Below are positions 1 through 9,290 of a DNA stretch of 64,000 nucleotides, in pieces (position 1 is the stretch's first letter; the number at the start of each line of letters is the position of its first letter). Source of the stretch: Corynebacterium bouchesdurhonense (GTDB lineage Bacteria > Actinomycetota > Actinomycetes > Mycobacteriales > Mycobacteriaceae). Both the position numbers and the translations under genes were made by a program. The notes beneath the pieces were generated by a model, which worked only from the letters and a program-made list of their open reading frames with translations, was not told the origin of the DNA and did not search any database. Where the stretch lies: contig NZ_LT546028.1 of assembly GCF_900078305.2 (NCBI RefSeq), positions 876,570 to 940,569 of the forward strand. Direction: 5' to 3'.

Positions 1-1
1 G

Positions 2-472
2 ACGGCCTTGCAGGGGCAATTGCTTATCGACGCCACCTTCCCACCAACCCCCGTCAAAGACACCGACCCCGCCGAGCTCGCCGCCTACCCCGACCTGGAC
101 CCGCCGCTCGACCTGCGGCTGCCCGCCGACGTCCCGCGGTGGGTGGACCCCGGCGAGCGCGCCGTCTGCGCGGGCCCGGAGGGCGAGGGCGCGTCCGCCC
201 CGCTCGACGCGGCGGCGGCGGGGGCCGTCGAGCTGCCCGGCGACGGCGCCGCCACCCACTTCGCGGGCCTGCGCGCGGGTGCGGTCGCGGTGGATTCCGG
301 CCACGGCTTCCATGTGGTGTCGGCGGCGGGAATCCGCCACCCGGTGCCGGACGCGGACACCCTCGCCGCCGTCGGCGCGGCGCGGACCGACGAGGTGCCC
401 TGGACCGTCCTGTCGTTGCTGCCCGAGGGCGAGGAGTTGACGCGGGAGGCGGCGTTGGCGCCGGCGTACTAG
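2..472 (+). CDS. eccB: Type VII secretion protein EccB, C-terminal part (5' end outside window)
   Basis: The reading frame is already open at the left edge, so this is only the last ~156 residues of a protein of usually 450-500 aa. EccB is the single-pass membrane subunit of the ESX core complex with a large periplasmic domain; what is visible here belongs to that soluble domain (no membrane segment, one Cys in ERAVCAG, a VDSGHGFHVV stretch typical of EccB C-termini). The stop overlaps the stop of the convergent mycP by four bases. Identification rests on the match to the family C-terminus and on the adjacent mycP, eccD and eccC. A copy of the dispersed 14-bp motif lies in it at 20-33. Confidence 0.8.
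   Translation, partial: TALQGQLLIDATFPPTPVKDTDPAELAAYPDLDPPLDLRLPADVPRWVDPGERAVCAGPEGEGASAPLDAAAAGAVELPGDGAATHFAGLRAGAVAVDSGHGFHVVSAAGIRHPVPDADTLAAVGAARTDEVPWTVLSLLPEGEELTREAALAPAY
20..33 (-). repeat. Dispersed 14-bp motif, 13/14
   Basis: Minus strand GCGTCGATAAGCAA, inside eccB. Confidence 0.8.
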
Positions 473-1635
473 GGGCGTCGGGAAGCAAAAGCCCCGCACG
501 CGGCGAGGAGGGCGAGCCCGGCGGCAAGCCGCAACCAGCGGGCGGGCGCGGCCGACTCCAGTGCGGGCTTGGTGCCAACCGCTAACTGGCGCGGGGCGAT
601 CGCAGCGGGCGGCAGCTGCTCCACCGCGGCGAGGGGTTCGACCGCGGCGCCGCCCGGCTGGGCGGCTGCGCGGATCAGGGCGCGCAACTGCGCGGGCGAA
701 AGGTGCGGGTAGCGCTGGATGAGCAGGGCGGCCGCGCCGGAGCCCGCGGGGGCGGCGAAACTGGTGCCGATGTACGGCTGCACCGTGTTCTGGGGGCCCG
801 TGCCGCCCGCGGTGCCGCCCGCCCAGCCGGAGCCGTCGGAGGCCAGCGCCGCCTCCACCAGCCCGGGCGCGGAGACGGACGGGCCGGGCACGGGCAGGGA
901 GTACGCCGCGATGCTGTGGTCCCCGTCGCGCGCGCCGACCGCGAGCACCGTGGGCTCGTGGGCGGGCACTACGGTGTAGCCGGGCTCGCAGCTTTCCGAC
1001 GCATTGCCCGCCGCCGACACCACCAGCGCACCCTCCGCCTCCGCGCGGGCGAGCGCCGCCCGGATCGGGCCCATGTCCACCCGCCCCGCCAGCTGCGGCG
1101 GCAGGCAGGAGACGACGGAGACGTTGATCACGCGGGCGCGCTGGTCCAGCGCGAAGTGGATGGCGTCCGCCAGGGTCTGCAGCGACCCGGCGCCGCCCGG
1201 GGAGTTACCAGCCTGGCGGGCGCGCATGGAGGTTTGGCGGATGGAAAGGATCTCGGCGTCCGGGGCGATGCCGCGGGTCGCGCCCGCGATCACGCCGGCG
1301 ACCACGGTGCCGTGGCTGTCACAGTCGAACAGCGGGTCCGGCGCCTGCGGGTCAACGAGATCGATGCCCGGGGTGAGGCGGCGCAGCTCCGGGTTTGGGG
1401 CGACGCCCGTGTCGATCACCGCCACGCGCACCCCGGCCCCGGTGGCGAAGCGGCGCAGCTGCGCGAGCTGCGGGTCCGGAGCCGGGAGGTCGGCGGCGGC
1501 GACGCGCGCGGGCATGGCGCAGGCGTCCTCGGCGGCGGGGAGCTCCTGGGCGCGCGCGGCGGGCGGGGTCAGCGCGAGCGCCAGCGCCGGTGCCAGCGCC
1601 GGTGCCAGCGCGGGCAGGCGGGCGGCGCGGCGCAT
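469..1635 (-). CDS. mycP: Mycosin, S8 subtilisin-like serine protease of the ESX system
   Basis: 388 aa. The start at 1635 overlaps the eccD stop (ATGA), indicating translational coupling. An Ala/Leu-rich signal peptide (about residues 1-29) is followed by a subtilase domain with the full triad: Asp75 in IDTG, His108 in SHGT, Ser292 in GTSFAAP, plus Asn211 in AAGN. A C-terminal hydrophobic helix and a short basic tail (ASRRP) anchor it to the membrane. Mycosins stabilise the ESX membrane complex and cleave some substrates outside the membrane. The signal peptide is encoded by a short direct repeat (about 1577-1612) giving repeated LAPA. The last codons overlap a variant copy of the dispersed motif with GGGGC/GCCCC flanks (472-495). 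Confidence 0.93.
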   Translation of the reverse strand: MRRAARLPALAPALAPALALALTPPAARAQELPAAEDACAMPARVAAADLPAPDPQLAQLRRFATGAGVRVAVIDTGVAPNPELRRLTPGIDLVDPQAPDPLFDCDSHGTVVAGVIAGATRGIAPDAEILSIRQTSMRARQAGNSPGGAGSLQTLADAIHFALDQRARVINVSVVSCLPPQLAGRVDMGPIRAALARAEAEGALVVSAAGNASESCEPGYTVVPAHEPTVLAVGARDGDHSIAAYSLPVPGPSVSAPGLVEAALASDGSGWAGGTAGGTGPQNTVQPYIGTSFAAPAGSGAAALLIQRYPHLSPAQLRALIRAAAQPGGAAVEPLAAVEQLPPAAIAPRQLAVGTKPALESAAPARWLRLAAGLALLAACGAFASRRP

Positions 1636-2969
1636 CACAGCCCCCGAATCGCGGCGAACACGCCGGTGAGGTGGACGGCGAGCGGGACCGCGGCGATGAT
1701 GGCCGCCGTCTCGGCCCGCTCGAACCACACCACCGTGGTGGGCTCCAGCTTGGGTAGGTGCGTCGCCCACAGTGGGGCGGTGCCCATCAGCGCCGCCGCG
1801 CCGGCAGCGATCACCGCCAAGGCGGGGTGCGCGCCGGGCCGCGCGGCGATCACCGCGCACCCCGCCACCGCGCACAGCGTGGCGGCGGCGAGCGCCGCCC
1901 GGGGCACCGGGTAGTGCTGGCGCAGGGCGTGCAGGGCCAGCGCCCCGGCGGTGCTGAGCAGCAGCGCGAACGCCCACCCGCTCGGCGCGGCCGCGAAGGC
2001 GAGCGCTGCGGAGGCGGGGATGAGGCACCCGGCCACGCCCGCGGAGACGGCAGCGGCGATGCGCACCGCCCGGGCGCTGCGCTCGTCCACGTCCGCTTGG
2101 TACCCGTCCGCGTGGGCGAACTCCTCGCCGGCGGTGGGGATGCGGGGGATAGCCAGCCCGGCGGCCCGGGTGGCCACGGACGGCGTGGCCATGACCAGGA
2201 ATAACCCCGCGAGGATTGCGATCGCGGCTGGCGCGGTCGGGGCGGGAAACCAGGCGCCGGCCGCCGCGGCGGAGGCCAGCAGCGCGCAGGTGAGGTGCAG
2301 CGCCACCGCGGCCGGGCCGACGAGCCGCATCCACGCCCCGGCGGCTACGGCTGCGGTGGCCACGAGCGCCGCCGCCAGCACGCCCAGCGCGGGATCGGCG
2401 GGGGAGAGCCACTCGGCGCGCGGCCCCGCCACCCACGCCCCGGCGGCCGCGCCCGCCGCCAGCGGCGCGGCGGAGAACACGGCGCGCGATCTCGCCGCCC
2501 CGGCCAGGGCGAGCGCGCACAGCGCCGCCACCGCGAACGAGACGGGGAGCGCCGCCGGGCCGTCCGCGAACCGGCTGGCCACAACGCCGGCGCAGGCCGC
2601 GCCCGCGAGCCCCGCGGCGGCGTCGAGGCCGCGGACCTCGCGGGCACCGGCCGCCACTGCGGTGAGCGATTCGGCGGCGTCGCGCACCACGGGCGGCGCG
2701 GGCGGCTCGGCGGGGTGGAAGGTGATGAGGGAGCCGTCGAAAAGCCTGAGCTCATGCAGCGGCGTGTGCATATCAAGCGGCGAGCCGGCCGCGGTGGACG
2801 CGCACCACGGCCGGTCCACGCGCGGGACGTCGATCATGCGGCTGAGCTCGGGCAGGACCTCGGCGAGCGTGGACGCGGTTGGCAGCGACACGTCGATGTC
2901 GCGGTGGACGGCGCCCGCGCTGAGGCGGACGGTGACGCGGACAACGTGGTGGGCTGACGCAGCAGCCAT
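1635..2969 (-). CDS. eccD: Type VII secretion integral membrane protein EccD
   Basis: 444 aa from ATG 2969; an in-frame ATG at 3023 would add 18 residues that look non-conserved. Residues 1-90 form the ubiquitin-like YukD domain (VRVTVRLSAG start, VPRVDRPW); after a linker there are about ten to eleven Ala/Leu/Val-rich membrane helices to the C-terminus. EccD is the polytopic ESX core subunit whose cytosolic domain contacts EccC. Divergent from eccC with a 226-bp gap, and coupled to mycP by ATGA. Domain order, length and context all agree. Confidence 0.92.
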   Translation of the reverse strand: MAAASAHHVVRVTVRLSAGAVHRDIDVSLPTASTLAEVLPELSRMIDVPRVDRPWCASTAAGSPLDMHTPLHELRLFDGSLITFHPAEPPAPPVVRDAAESLTAVAAGAREVRGLDAAAGLAGAACAGVVASRFADGPAALPVSFAVAALCALALAGAARSRAVFSAAPLAAGAAAGAWVAGPRAEWLSPADPALGVLAAALVATAAVAAGAWMRLVGPAAVALHLTCALLASAAAAGAWFPAPTAPAAIAILAGLFLVMATPSVATRAAGLAIPRIPTAGEEFAHADGYQADVDERSARAVRIAAAVSAGVAGCLIPASAALAFAAAPSGWAFALLLSTAGALALHALRQHYPVPRAALAAATLCAVAGCAVIAARPGAHPALAVIAAGAAALMGTAPLWATHLPKLEPTTVVWFERAETAAIIAAVPLAVHLTGVFAAIRGL

Positions 2970-3195
2970 GGAAAACCCCCGGTTCGTGCGGCGCGGACCC
3001 CCGTTTCGCCGCGCTGTGGGCACCAGTATGGCGCACCGCGTCTGCGCCGTCTACTCGGCCGGTTGAGGCGACACCGGCGCCGCGCTGGCCTAGAATCCCA
3101 GGCGCACGCTGCCCGCGGGGAGGGGGTCCGGCTCGGGGGAGTCGGCGTCCGCGGGGTGCACGGCGCGCGGATCACGTGAGGGGCGGGCGACCACC

Positions 3196-6100
3196 ATGCT
3201 CGGACTCGATTACAACCCAGTTATTGCACCGGCGGCGCAGCAGCCCGCGGACGGCGCGCCGCCGCGGCCCGCGGGGGCGCTGCGCGGGGGGGGGGTGCCG
3301 GGGGCGCAGAGGGCCCCGCCGGTGCCGATCATCCGCATTGTCATCCCGGTGGTGATGGTGGTGGCGATCGGCGCGGTGATGGCGTTGATGGCGCTCTCCG
3401 GCCGCGGGGTCAGCCCCATGATGCTGGTGTTTCCGCTGATGATGCTGGTGGGCCTGGTGGCCATGTTCAACCCGCCCGAGCAGCAGGGGGATATTGACGA
3501 GACGCGGCGCGTCTACCTGCGCCACCTCGACGCCCTCGCCGGCCGCGCGCGGGCGAACGCGGACCGCCAGCGCGCCCACTTCACGTACCTCCACCCCGCG
3601 CCGGGCGCTCTGGCCACCGGTACCGCCACTGAGCGGGTGTGGGAGCGCGCCGGGGCGGACCCGCAGGCGTTGCAGGTGCGCGTGGGGGAGGGCGCGGCGG
3701 CGCTGTGCACGCCGGTTGAGGTGGACGAGCCTGGCTCCCCGGAGGACCTGGACCCGGTGTGCGCCGTGAGCCTGCGCCGCACGGTTGCGGCGGTGGGCGC
3801 GGTGCACGGGATGCCGATTGTGGTGCAGCTCGCGTCTTTTCCCGCCGTCACGTTGGCGGGTCCGCGCGCGGCGGAGGTGGCGCGCTCGATCGCGTGCCAG
3901 CTCGCGTTCTTCCACGGCCCGGAGTTGGTGGGCATCGACGCCTCGCGCACGGGGTTCGGGTGGGTGAAGTGGTTGCCGCACGCGCGTTCGCCGGAGCGCG
4001 CCGAGTTTCGCATTTCGCTTGTCGACGCCTCCCTGCAGCCCAATTCCCCGCAGCAGGCGTCGCCCTCCCACGCGGTGGCCGCGGCCATCGCGGCGCAGGA
4101 GAGCGACTGCGTGATCACCTTCCACCCGGACCCGGACTTCTGCGGCGACGAGGACGCGTTCCACCTGGTGTGCGCCGACGAGCTGGTGGCGCTGACCGCC
4201 CGTGGGCCGGAGCGCCTCGGCGTTCCGGACGCGTTCGCCGAGGCCGAGGCCGCCTACGTGGCGCGCCGGCTGGCGTTTTACCGGCGCCCGGAGCGCGCGG
4301 GAGCGGGGGAGGGCGGCGGCGTGCTGTCCATCCTCGGCCTGGACCGCCTGGGCGAGCTGCCTGGGATCGACGGGGGCGGGCCCGCGGCGCCGGGGGACGC
4401 GGCGCGTCTTTGGCCCGGCCGCGAGGGCACCCGCCAGCGCCTGACCGTGCCGATCGGCGCCACCCCGGACGGCCGGGCGGTGTACCTGGACCTGAAGGAG
4501 GCGGCGCACGGCGGCGCGGGCCCGCACGGGCTGTGCATCGGGGCGACGGGTAGCGGCAAATCCGAGCTGCTCAGGGAGCTCGTGGTGGCGCTGGCCGCCA
4601 CCCACTCGCCTGATGAGGTGAACCTGGTGCTGGTGGACTTCAAGGGGGGCGCCACCTTCCTTGGTTGCGAGGGGCTGCCGCACACCTCGGCGGTGATTAC
4701 CAACCTGGAGGACGAGGCGGTGCTGGTGGAGCGCATGTACGACGCGCTTTCCGGGGAGATGCACCGTCGCCAGGAGCTGCTGCGCAAGGCGGGCAACTAC
4801 GCCAACATCACCGACTACACCGCCGCCCGCCTCGCGGGGGCGGCGCACGCGGACACCGGCGAGCCGCTGGCCCCGCTGCCGGCGCTGATGGTGATTGTGG
4901 ACGAGTTCTCGGAGCTTCTGTCCCAGCACCCGCACTTTGCGGACCTGTTCGTGGCCATCGGCAGGCTGGGGCGGTCGTTGGGGGTGCACCTGCTGCTCGC
5001 GTCGCAGCGCCTGGAGGAGGGCAAGCTGCGCGGCCTGGACAGCCACCTGTCCTACCGCATCGGCTTGAAGACGTTCTCCGCCGCCGAGTCGCGCCAGGTA
5101 CTTGGCGTGCCGGACGCCTACGAGCTGCCGGGCGAGCCGGGGTCCGGCTACCTCAAGGCGGCGTCGCCGGACCTGGTGCGCTTCCGCGCGGCCTACGTCT
5201 CCGGTCCGCTGCCGCGCCGGGTGGCGGGTGCCTCGCCCGCACCGCTGGCTGAGGTGCGCGAGTTCACGTGGTGGGACGCGGAGCAGCTCGCCCTCGATGC
5301 GGCCGGCGAGAAGGCCCGCGACGAGACCGTGGTGGAGGATCCCTCGGTCACGGTGCTCGATGCGGTGGTGCGCGTCACCGCTGCGCTCGCCGAGGCGGAG
5401 GGGATGCGCGCGCACAAGGTGTGGCTGCCGCCCCTGCCCAAGGCCCTGGGCCTGCACGCCGTGCACCAGCGCGCGCCCGAAGGTGAGTTCGAGGTCCCCG
5501 TGGGCCTGCTCGACGAGCCGTACTACCAGCGCCAGGACACGCTGTGCATCGACTTGGCCGCGGCCGGCGGGCACGTGGCCATCGCGGGCGCGCCGCAGAC
5601 GGGCAAGTCGGAGGCGTTGCGCACGCTCGCCGCATCGGTGGCGCTGACCCAGCCAACTGACAGCGTGGCCATCTACGCCATCGACGCCGGCAGCGGCGGG
5701 CTGGCGGGCCTCGAGGTGCTGCCGCACGTGGCCGGCACCGCGGCGCGCGGCGACGAGGAGCGCGTGCGCCGCGTGGTGGACGAGGTGCTCGCCCTCATCG
5801 ACGCCGCCGAGCCCCCGGCGCGGCGGACGCTGTTGCTTGTCGACGGCTGGCACGCGCTGCTCGCCCCCGACTCCAAGCTGGAGGACCTGCGCGAGCCGCT
5901 CGCCCGCATCGCCTCGGACGGGCCGGCTGCCGGCGTGCACCTGGTGCTGACCACCCAGCGCTGGAGCGCGGTGCGCTCGGGTGTGCGCGATCTCATCGGC
6001 ACCCGCTTCGAGCTGAAGCTCACCGAGCCCATGGACTCGCTGATCGACCGCAAGGCGCAGGGCGCCCTGCCCGCGCGCCCGGGAATCGGGCTGAGCCCGG

Positions 6101-6921
6101 AGGGCAAGATGGTGCTGTTCGCCCGCACGAGCGCGGAGGACCTCGCTCACGTCGCCCGCGCCACCGCGGGCCAGCCGTCGGTGCCCAAGCTGAAGGTGCT
6201 TCCGGCCCACGTCGAGGTGCGGGGGCTGCTGTGCGACCCGCCCCGGCTCCCGATTGGGGTGGGCGGGCCGCGCCTGGGACCCGTCTACTGCGCGTCGGGC
6301 CACGCGCTGGCCATCGGCGCGAGCGGGGCGGGCAAGTCCACCTTCATCGCCGCCGCGATCGAGGCGGTCGGGGCGATGCCGCGCGAGTCGGCGCGCATGG
6401 TGATCCTGGACCCGCGCCGCGCCCACCTCGGGCGAGCGGGCGAGGAGATGGTGGCGTTCTACGCTGCGCAGGCCGGCGCGATCGCGGATGCCGTCAAGGC
6501 GCTGGCGGCCACGATGCGCGGCCGCCTGCCGGGGCCGGACGTGTCGCCCGCGCAGCTCGCGGCGCGCTCCTGGTGGCAGGGGCCGGATATCTACCTGGTC
6601 ATCGACGACTTCGACCTGGTGGGCGACCCGGTGCTGCGCGAGGTGACCGAGCTGCTCCCGCACGCGCGCGACATCGGGCTGCACGTGGTGTGCGCCCGCA
6701 AGTTCGGCGGGGTGTCCCGGGCGCTGTTCTCGGGCTTCCTCGGCGCGCTGAAGGACGCGCACCCGGATGTGCTGGTGATGGACGGCACCCGCGAGGAAGG
6801 CACCGTGTTCGGCGTGCGCCCCGGCCCGCTCGCGCCCGGGCGCGCAACCCTGGTGCAGGGCGGGGAGATCGTCGGCGCGGTGCAGGTTGCTGCGCCCTAT
6901 CCGGCGGGTAGTGCGCTGTGA
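3196..6921 (+). CDS. eccC: Type VII secretion FtsK/SpoIIIE-type ATPase EccC (fused EccCa-EccCb)
   Basis: 1241 aa, the normal size of a single-chain EccC. Two membrane helices lie around residues 40-85. Three FtsK-type ATPase domains follow, with Walker A motifs GATGSGKS (449-456), GAPQTGKS (798-805) and GASGAGKS (1041-1048); Walker B-like strands include LMVIVDEF and TLLLVDGW. EccC recognises substrate C-terminal signals and drives secretion. Its GTG-start successor overlaps the stop (GTGA). It contains two copies of the dispersed 14-bp motif (4015-4028, 5833-5846), the second forming the LLLVDG Walker B codons. The start follows GGGGCGGGCG at modest spacing. Confidence 0.95.
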   Translation: MLGLDYNPVIAPAAQQPADGAPPRPAGALRGGGVPGAQRAPPVPIIRIVIPVVMVVAIGAVMALMALSGRGVSPMMLVFPLMMLVGLVAMFNPPEQQGDIDETRRVYLRHLDALAGRARANADRQRAHFTYLHPAPGALATGTATERVWERAGADPQALQVRVGEGAAALCTPVEVDEPGSPEDLDPVCAVSLRRTVAAVGAVHGMPIVVQLASFPAVTLAGPRAAEVARSIACQLAFFHGPELVGIDASRTGFGWVKWLPHARSPERAEFRISLVDASLQPNSPQQASPSHAVAAAIAAQESDCVITFHPDPDFCGDEDAFHLVCADELVALTARGPERLGVPDAFAEAEAAYVARRLAFYRRPERAGAGEGGGVLSILGLDRLGELPGIDGGGPAAPGDAARLWPGREGTRQRLTVPIGATPDGRAVYLDLKEAAHGGAGPHGLCIGATGSGKSELLRELVVALAATHSPDEVNLVLVDFKGGATFLGCEGLPHTSAVITNLEDEAVLVERMYDALSGEMHRRQELLRKAGNYANITDYTAARLAGAAHADTGEPLAPLPALMVIVDEFSELLSQHPHFADLFVAIGRLGRSLGVHLLLASQRLEEGKLRGLDSHLSYRIGLKTFSAAESRQVLGVPDAYELPGEPGSGYLKAASPDLVRFRAAYVSGPLPRRVAGASPAPLAEVREFTWWDAEQLALDAAGEKARDETVVEDPSVTVLDAVVRVTAALAEAEGMRAHKVWLPPLPKALGLHAVHQRAPEGEFEVPVGLLDEPYYQRQDTLCIDLAAAGGHVAIAGAPQTGKSEALRTLAASVALTQPTDSVAIYAIDAGSGGLAGLEVLPHVAGTAARGDEERVRRVVDEVLALIDAAEPPARRTLLLVDGWHALLAPDSKLEDLREPLARIASDGPAAGVHLVLTTQRWSAVRSGVRDLIGTRFELKLTEPMDSLIDRKAQGALPARPGIGLSPEGKMVLFARTSAEDLAHVARATAGQPSVPKLKVLPAHVEVRGLLCDPPRLPIGVGGPRLGPVYCASGHALAIGASGAGKSTFIAAAIEAVGAMPRESARMVILDPRRAHLGRAGEEMVAFYAAQAGAIADAVKALAATMRGRLPGPDVSPAQLAARSWWQGPDIYLVIDDFDLVGDPVLREVTELLPHARDIGLHVVCARKFGGVSRALFSGFLGALKDAHPDVLVMDGTREEGTVFGVRPGPLAPGRATLVQGGEIVGAVQVAAPYPAGSAL
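4015..4028 (-). repeat. Dispersed 14-bp motif, 13/14
   Basis: Minus strand GCGTCGACAAGCGA, inside eccC; gene reads SLVDA. Confidence 0.85.
5833..5846 (-). repeat. Dispersed 14-bp motif, 13/14
   Basis: Minus strand CCGTCGACAAGCAA, inside eccC at a Walker B strand; this copy may be forced by the protein motif. Confidence 0.6.
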
Positions 6922-7844
6922 GCGCCGAGCTGCGGGTGACCGCCAGCGACACCGCGACCGTGTTCTCCGGCGCGCTGAACCTGCACCGCTTCGACGCGCC
7001 GTCGCCGCGCGACATCGCGGCCCAGATCCGCACCGCCCTCGGCCCAGACACCGCCGGCGCGCGGGTGCACCTGTGCGCCGAGCCGGAGCGCGCCGCGCAG
7101 ATCGAGGCCGCTCTCGCCGGTTCGGGGATCGCGGTGACCTGCGAGGAGCTTTCGCTTGTCGACGCACCCGACCCACCTTCCCCCGCTCTCGAACTGCACC
7201 GCCCCACCGGCGAGGAGCCCGGCGGGCGCGACTGGGCGGTGTGGGCCGTGGCCGCCGTGGTGGCCGCCGCGGCCGCCGCGTGCGCCGTGGCCGTGGCCGC
7301 GACGACGCGCACGCTGCACGCGCCGCCCGACCCGGCGCCGCCGCCCGAGACCACGGTTACCCAAACCGCGGCGATGGCGAGTGGGGCGGCGGCTGAGGGG
7401 GATGGCGGTGTGGAGGAGGCGTCGACAAGCAACGAAGCCCCTCCCCGAACCGTGGTCCTCCAACGCGACGGCCTGCACGTGGAGCTGCCGGCGGGGTTCA
7501 CCCTCGAGCCGGACGGCGAGCTGTGGCGGGCCACCGGGCTCGACCCGGACTTCCGCCTCGAGATCGCGGTGGACGAGCTGTACAACCTGCCGCCCGAGGC
7601 CATGGCCGAGCAGCTGCGGCGCGACCTCGAGGCGGACCCCGGGGCCGAGCTGGTGGCCGTGGACGGGCAGAAGCTGACGTACCGCGAGCTGCCCGGGGAC
7701 GGCTCGGAGGTGCTGTGGCGCACGTGGCCGGCCGGCAACCGGCAGATCTTCGTCGGCTGCCATACGCGCACGACGCCCACCCAGGTGCAGCAGGCAACCT
7801 GCCGCATGGCCATGGATTCCGCCTCCTACCGGCCCGTTTCTTAA
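6918..7844 (+). CDS. Type VII secretion-associated bitopic membrane protein (TIGR03931-like)
   Basis: 308 aa; the GTG start overlaps the eccC stop. The N-terminal ~100 residues are cytoplasmic, one membrane helix spans about 105-129, a low-complexity Pro/Thr/Glu linker follows, and a compact extracytoplasmic domain (about 175-305, LQRDGLHVELP to CRMAMDSA, with two Cys) closes the protein. This layout matches the type VII secretion-associated proteins encoded next to eccC in corynebacteria; their mechanism is not established. Two copies of the dispersed motif are present, one giving SLVDAP (7152) and one giving EASTSN in the linker (7419), that is, on opposite strands of the same gene. Confidence 0.8.
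   Translation: MSAELRVTASDTATVFSGALNLHRFDAPSPRDIAAQIRTALGPDTAGARVHLCAEPERAAQIEAALAGSGIAVTCEELSLVDAPDPPSPALELHRPTGEEPGGRDWAVWAVAAVVAAAAAACAVAVAATTRTLHAPPDPAPPPETTVTQTAAMASGAAAEGDGGVEEASTSNEAPPRTVVLQRDGLHVELPAGFTLEPDGELWRATGLDPDFRLEIAVDELYNLPPEAMAEQLRRDLEADPGAELVAVDGQKLTYRELPGDGSEVLWRTWPAGNRQIFVGCHTRTTPTQVQQATCRMAMDSASYRPVS
7152..7165 (-). repeat. Dispersed 14-bp motif, 13/14
   Basis: Minus strand GCGTCGACAAGCGA; gene reads SLVDAP. Partial complementary arms GAGC/GCAC around it. Confidence 0.85.
7419..7432 (+). repeat. Dispersed 14-bp motif, exact
   Basis: GCGTCGACAAGCAA; gene reads ASTSN. Arms GGAGGAGGC and GCCCCTCC are mostly complementary. Confidence 0.9.
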
Positions 7845-7870
7845 GGGCAGAAAATTTTTTCGCCGCCGAT

Positions 7871-7896
7871 GGAACCGGGGGGCGGTTTTGGCAGTC
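7871..7896 (+). promoter_or_regulatory. ECF-sigma-type promoter of the WXG100 genes
   Basis: GGAACC at 7871-7876 and GTC at 7894-7896 are separated by 17 bases, the form of actinobacterial ECF promoters (GGAAC-N16..18-GTC). The sequence from about 20 bases upstream through the GGGGGG after the -35 is nearly identical to 11371-11392 in front of the EspC-like operon. Mycobacterial SigM promoters of esx genes have this form; which corynebacterial sigma factor acts here is not shown by the sequence. Confidence 0.6.
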
Positions 7897-7968
7897 AAAT
7901 ACATGAACAGTTCACCGCTTGAACGGTCCGGCTGTTCTCAACCGTTTCAACCTCGAGGGGGAATCACC

Positions 7969-8286
7969 ATGAGCCAATTCGCAACCGAAGCCGACGTCAT
8001 GCGCTCCACCGCGGACCACGCGGACGCAGTCAACGCCGATGTCAACCGTGAGATCGACCGCATCCAGGACGTCGCCCAGTCAATCCGCGGGTCCTGGGAG
8101 GGCCGCGCGCAGCAGAGCTTCGACGAGCTGATGCTGCGCTACGACGACGCCCAGCGCCGCCTCACCGAAGCGCTGACCTCCATCTCCGGCAACATCCGCG
8201 ACAACGCCAAGCACTACGAGAACACCGACGTGACCACCACCGAGGGCCTCGACCGCCTCGCCGCCACCTCCGGCCTCGCGCTCTAG
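7969..8286 (+). CDS. WXG100 (ESAT-6-like) secreted protein, first of pair
   Basis: 105 aa from ATG 7969, chosen because GAGGGGGAA sits just upstream and the protein then has WXG100 length. Two predicted helices flank the turn W43-E44-G45. The C-terminal tail carries Y83-E-N-T-D87, a YxxxD type VII secretion signal, so this is probably the partner whose tail EccC reads. Encoded with the second WXG100 protein 32 bp downstream under the ECF-like promoter; the pair should form a helical hairpin heterodimer exported by the ESX machine encoded just upstream. Confidence 0.9.
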   Translation: MSQFATEADVMRSTADHADAVNADVNREIDRIQDVAQSIRGSWEGRAQQSFDELMLRYDDAQRRLTEALTSISGNIRDNAKHYENTDVTTTEGLDRLAATSGLAL

Positions 8287-8318
8287 CCAAAAACGCTCCC
8301 ACGAAAGGACACACTCGC

Positions 8319-8603
8319 ATGCAGATCAAGTACAACTTCGCCCAGATCTCCAACGCCGCCTCGGACATCCGCTCCTCCGCGTCCCGCATCGACGGTCAGC
8401 TCGCCGACCTGAAGGACATGATCAAGCCGATGACCGACTCCTGGGAGGGCGAGGCCGCCGTGAGCTACCGCGCTCACCAGGCCAAGTGGGACCAGGCCGC
8501 GGCCGACCTCAACCGCATCCTCAACCAGATCTCGGACACCGTGGAGGAGGGCAACAACCAGATGATGGCCGTGAACACGGCGGCCGCCAACAGCTGGGGC
8601 TAG
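8319..8603 (+). CDS. WXG100 (ESAT-6-like) secreted protein, second of pair
   Basis: 94 aa, starting after a clear AAAGGA site. Contains W42-E43-G44 between two amphipathic helices and ends NSWG without a YxxxD tail, the usual asymmetry of an Esx heterodimer in which only one partner carries the signal. It follows the first esx gene closely and is followed by a strong terminator, so the two form a bicistronic unit at the end of the type VII locus. Confidence 0.9.
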   Translation: MQIKYNFAQISNAASDIRSSASRIDGQLADLKDMIKPMTDSWEGEAAVSYRAHQAKWDQAAADLNRILNQISDTVEEGNNQMMAVNTAAANSWG

Positions 8604-8625
8604 CAACCCGCACTGGGGTCCACCG

Positions 8626-8677
8626 GCGCCCCGCCCGTTCCGCGGCCACCACCGCGGGCGGGCGGGGCGCTGCGTTT
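8626..8677 (+). terminator. Rho-independent-type terminator after the esx pair
   Basis: A perfect 12-bp stem (8626-8637 with 8659-8670, arms GCGCCCCGCCCG and its complement) is followed by TGCGTTTT. It separates the secretion locus from rplM. The remaining 8678-8846 must hold the rplM-rpsI promoter; I see no specific ribosomal leader motif there. Confidence 0.8.
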
Positions 8678-8846
8678 TGGAGCTGAGCAGCGAGGTGCCG
8701 TAAAGTCGTACCCCTGTGTGCCGTGCCGGGCCGGGTTACCCCGGGCTAGCGCGTCCCCCGCCGGGTCTCCACCGGCCGCCGACGGGGATGGACGGGGCAC
8801 ACCGCTATGGCCGGCAGCCACTAGACAGACTTTAAAGGAGTCATGC

Positions 8847-9290
8847 ATGTCTACTTACCACCCGAAGAGCGGTGACATCACCCGCCAGTGGTACGTCATC
8901 GACGCTACCGACGTGGTGCTGGGCAAGCTCGCTTCCACCGTCGCAGACCTGCTGCGCGGCAAGCACAAGCCCCAGTTCGCACCGAACGTTGACACCGGCG
9001 ACCACGTCATCGTGATCAACGCCGACAAGATCCACATCTCGTCCAACAAGCGCGAGCGCGAGATGCGCTACCGCCACTCCGGCTACCCGGGTGGTCTGAA
9101 GTCCATGACCCTGGGCCGCGCACTCGACGAGCGCCCGGACCGCGTGATCGAGGAGGCTGTGAAGGGCATGATGCCGCACAACCGCCTCTCCCGCCAGGCA
9201 ATCAAGAAGCTGCACGTCTTCGTCGGCTCCGAGCACCCCTACGCCGCTCAGAAGCCGGAAACCTACGAGTTTAAGCAGGTGGCACAGTAA
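8847..9290 (+). CDS. rplM: 50S ribosomal protein L13
   Basis: 147 aa from ATG 8847 with AAAGGAG eight bases upstream; a second ATG at 8843 is out of frame. Full family length with the hallmark segments [35 protein letters not shown] and [10 protein letters not shown]. Large-subunit assembly protein. The stop overlaps the rpsI start (TAATG), the universal rplM-rpsI pair. Confidence 0.98.
   Translation: MSTYHPKSGDITRQWYVIDATDVVLGKLASTVADLLRGKHKPQFAPNVDTGDHVIVINADKIHISSNKREREMRYRHSGYPGGLKSMTLGRALDERPDRVIEEAVKGMMPHNRLSRQAIKKLHVFVGSEHPYAAQKPETYEFKQVAQ

Noticed and set aside
3172..7176. 1334-codon open frame on the minus strand
   Set aside because: It is antisense to eccC, has Arg/His-rich low-complexity composition typical of GC-skewed shadow frames, and eccC on the plus strand has complete domains.
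8604..8846. Ribosomal-protein leader upstream of rplM
   Set aside because: L13 leader structures are known from Firmicutes; apart from the esx terminator no conserved structure could be recognised here.
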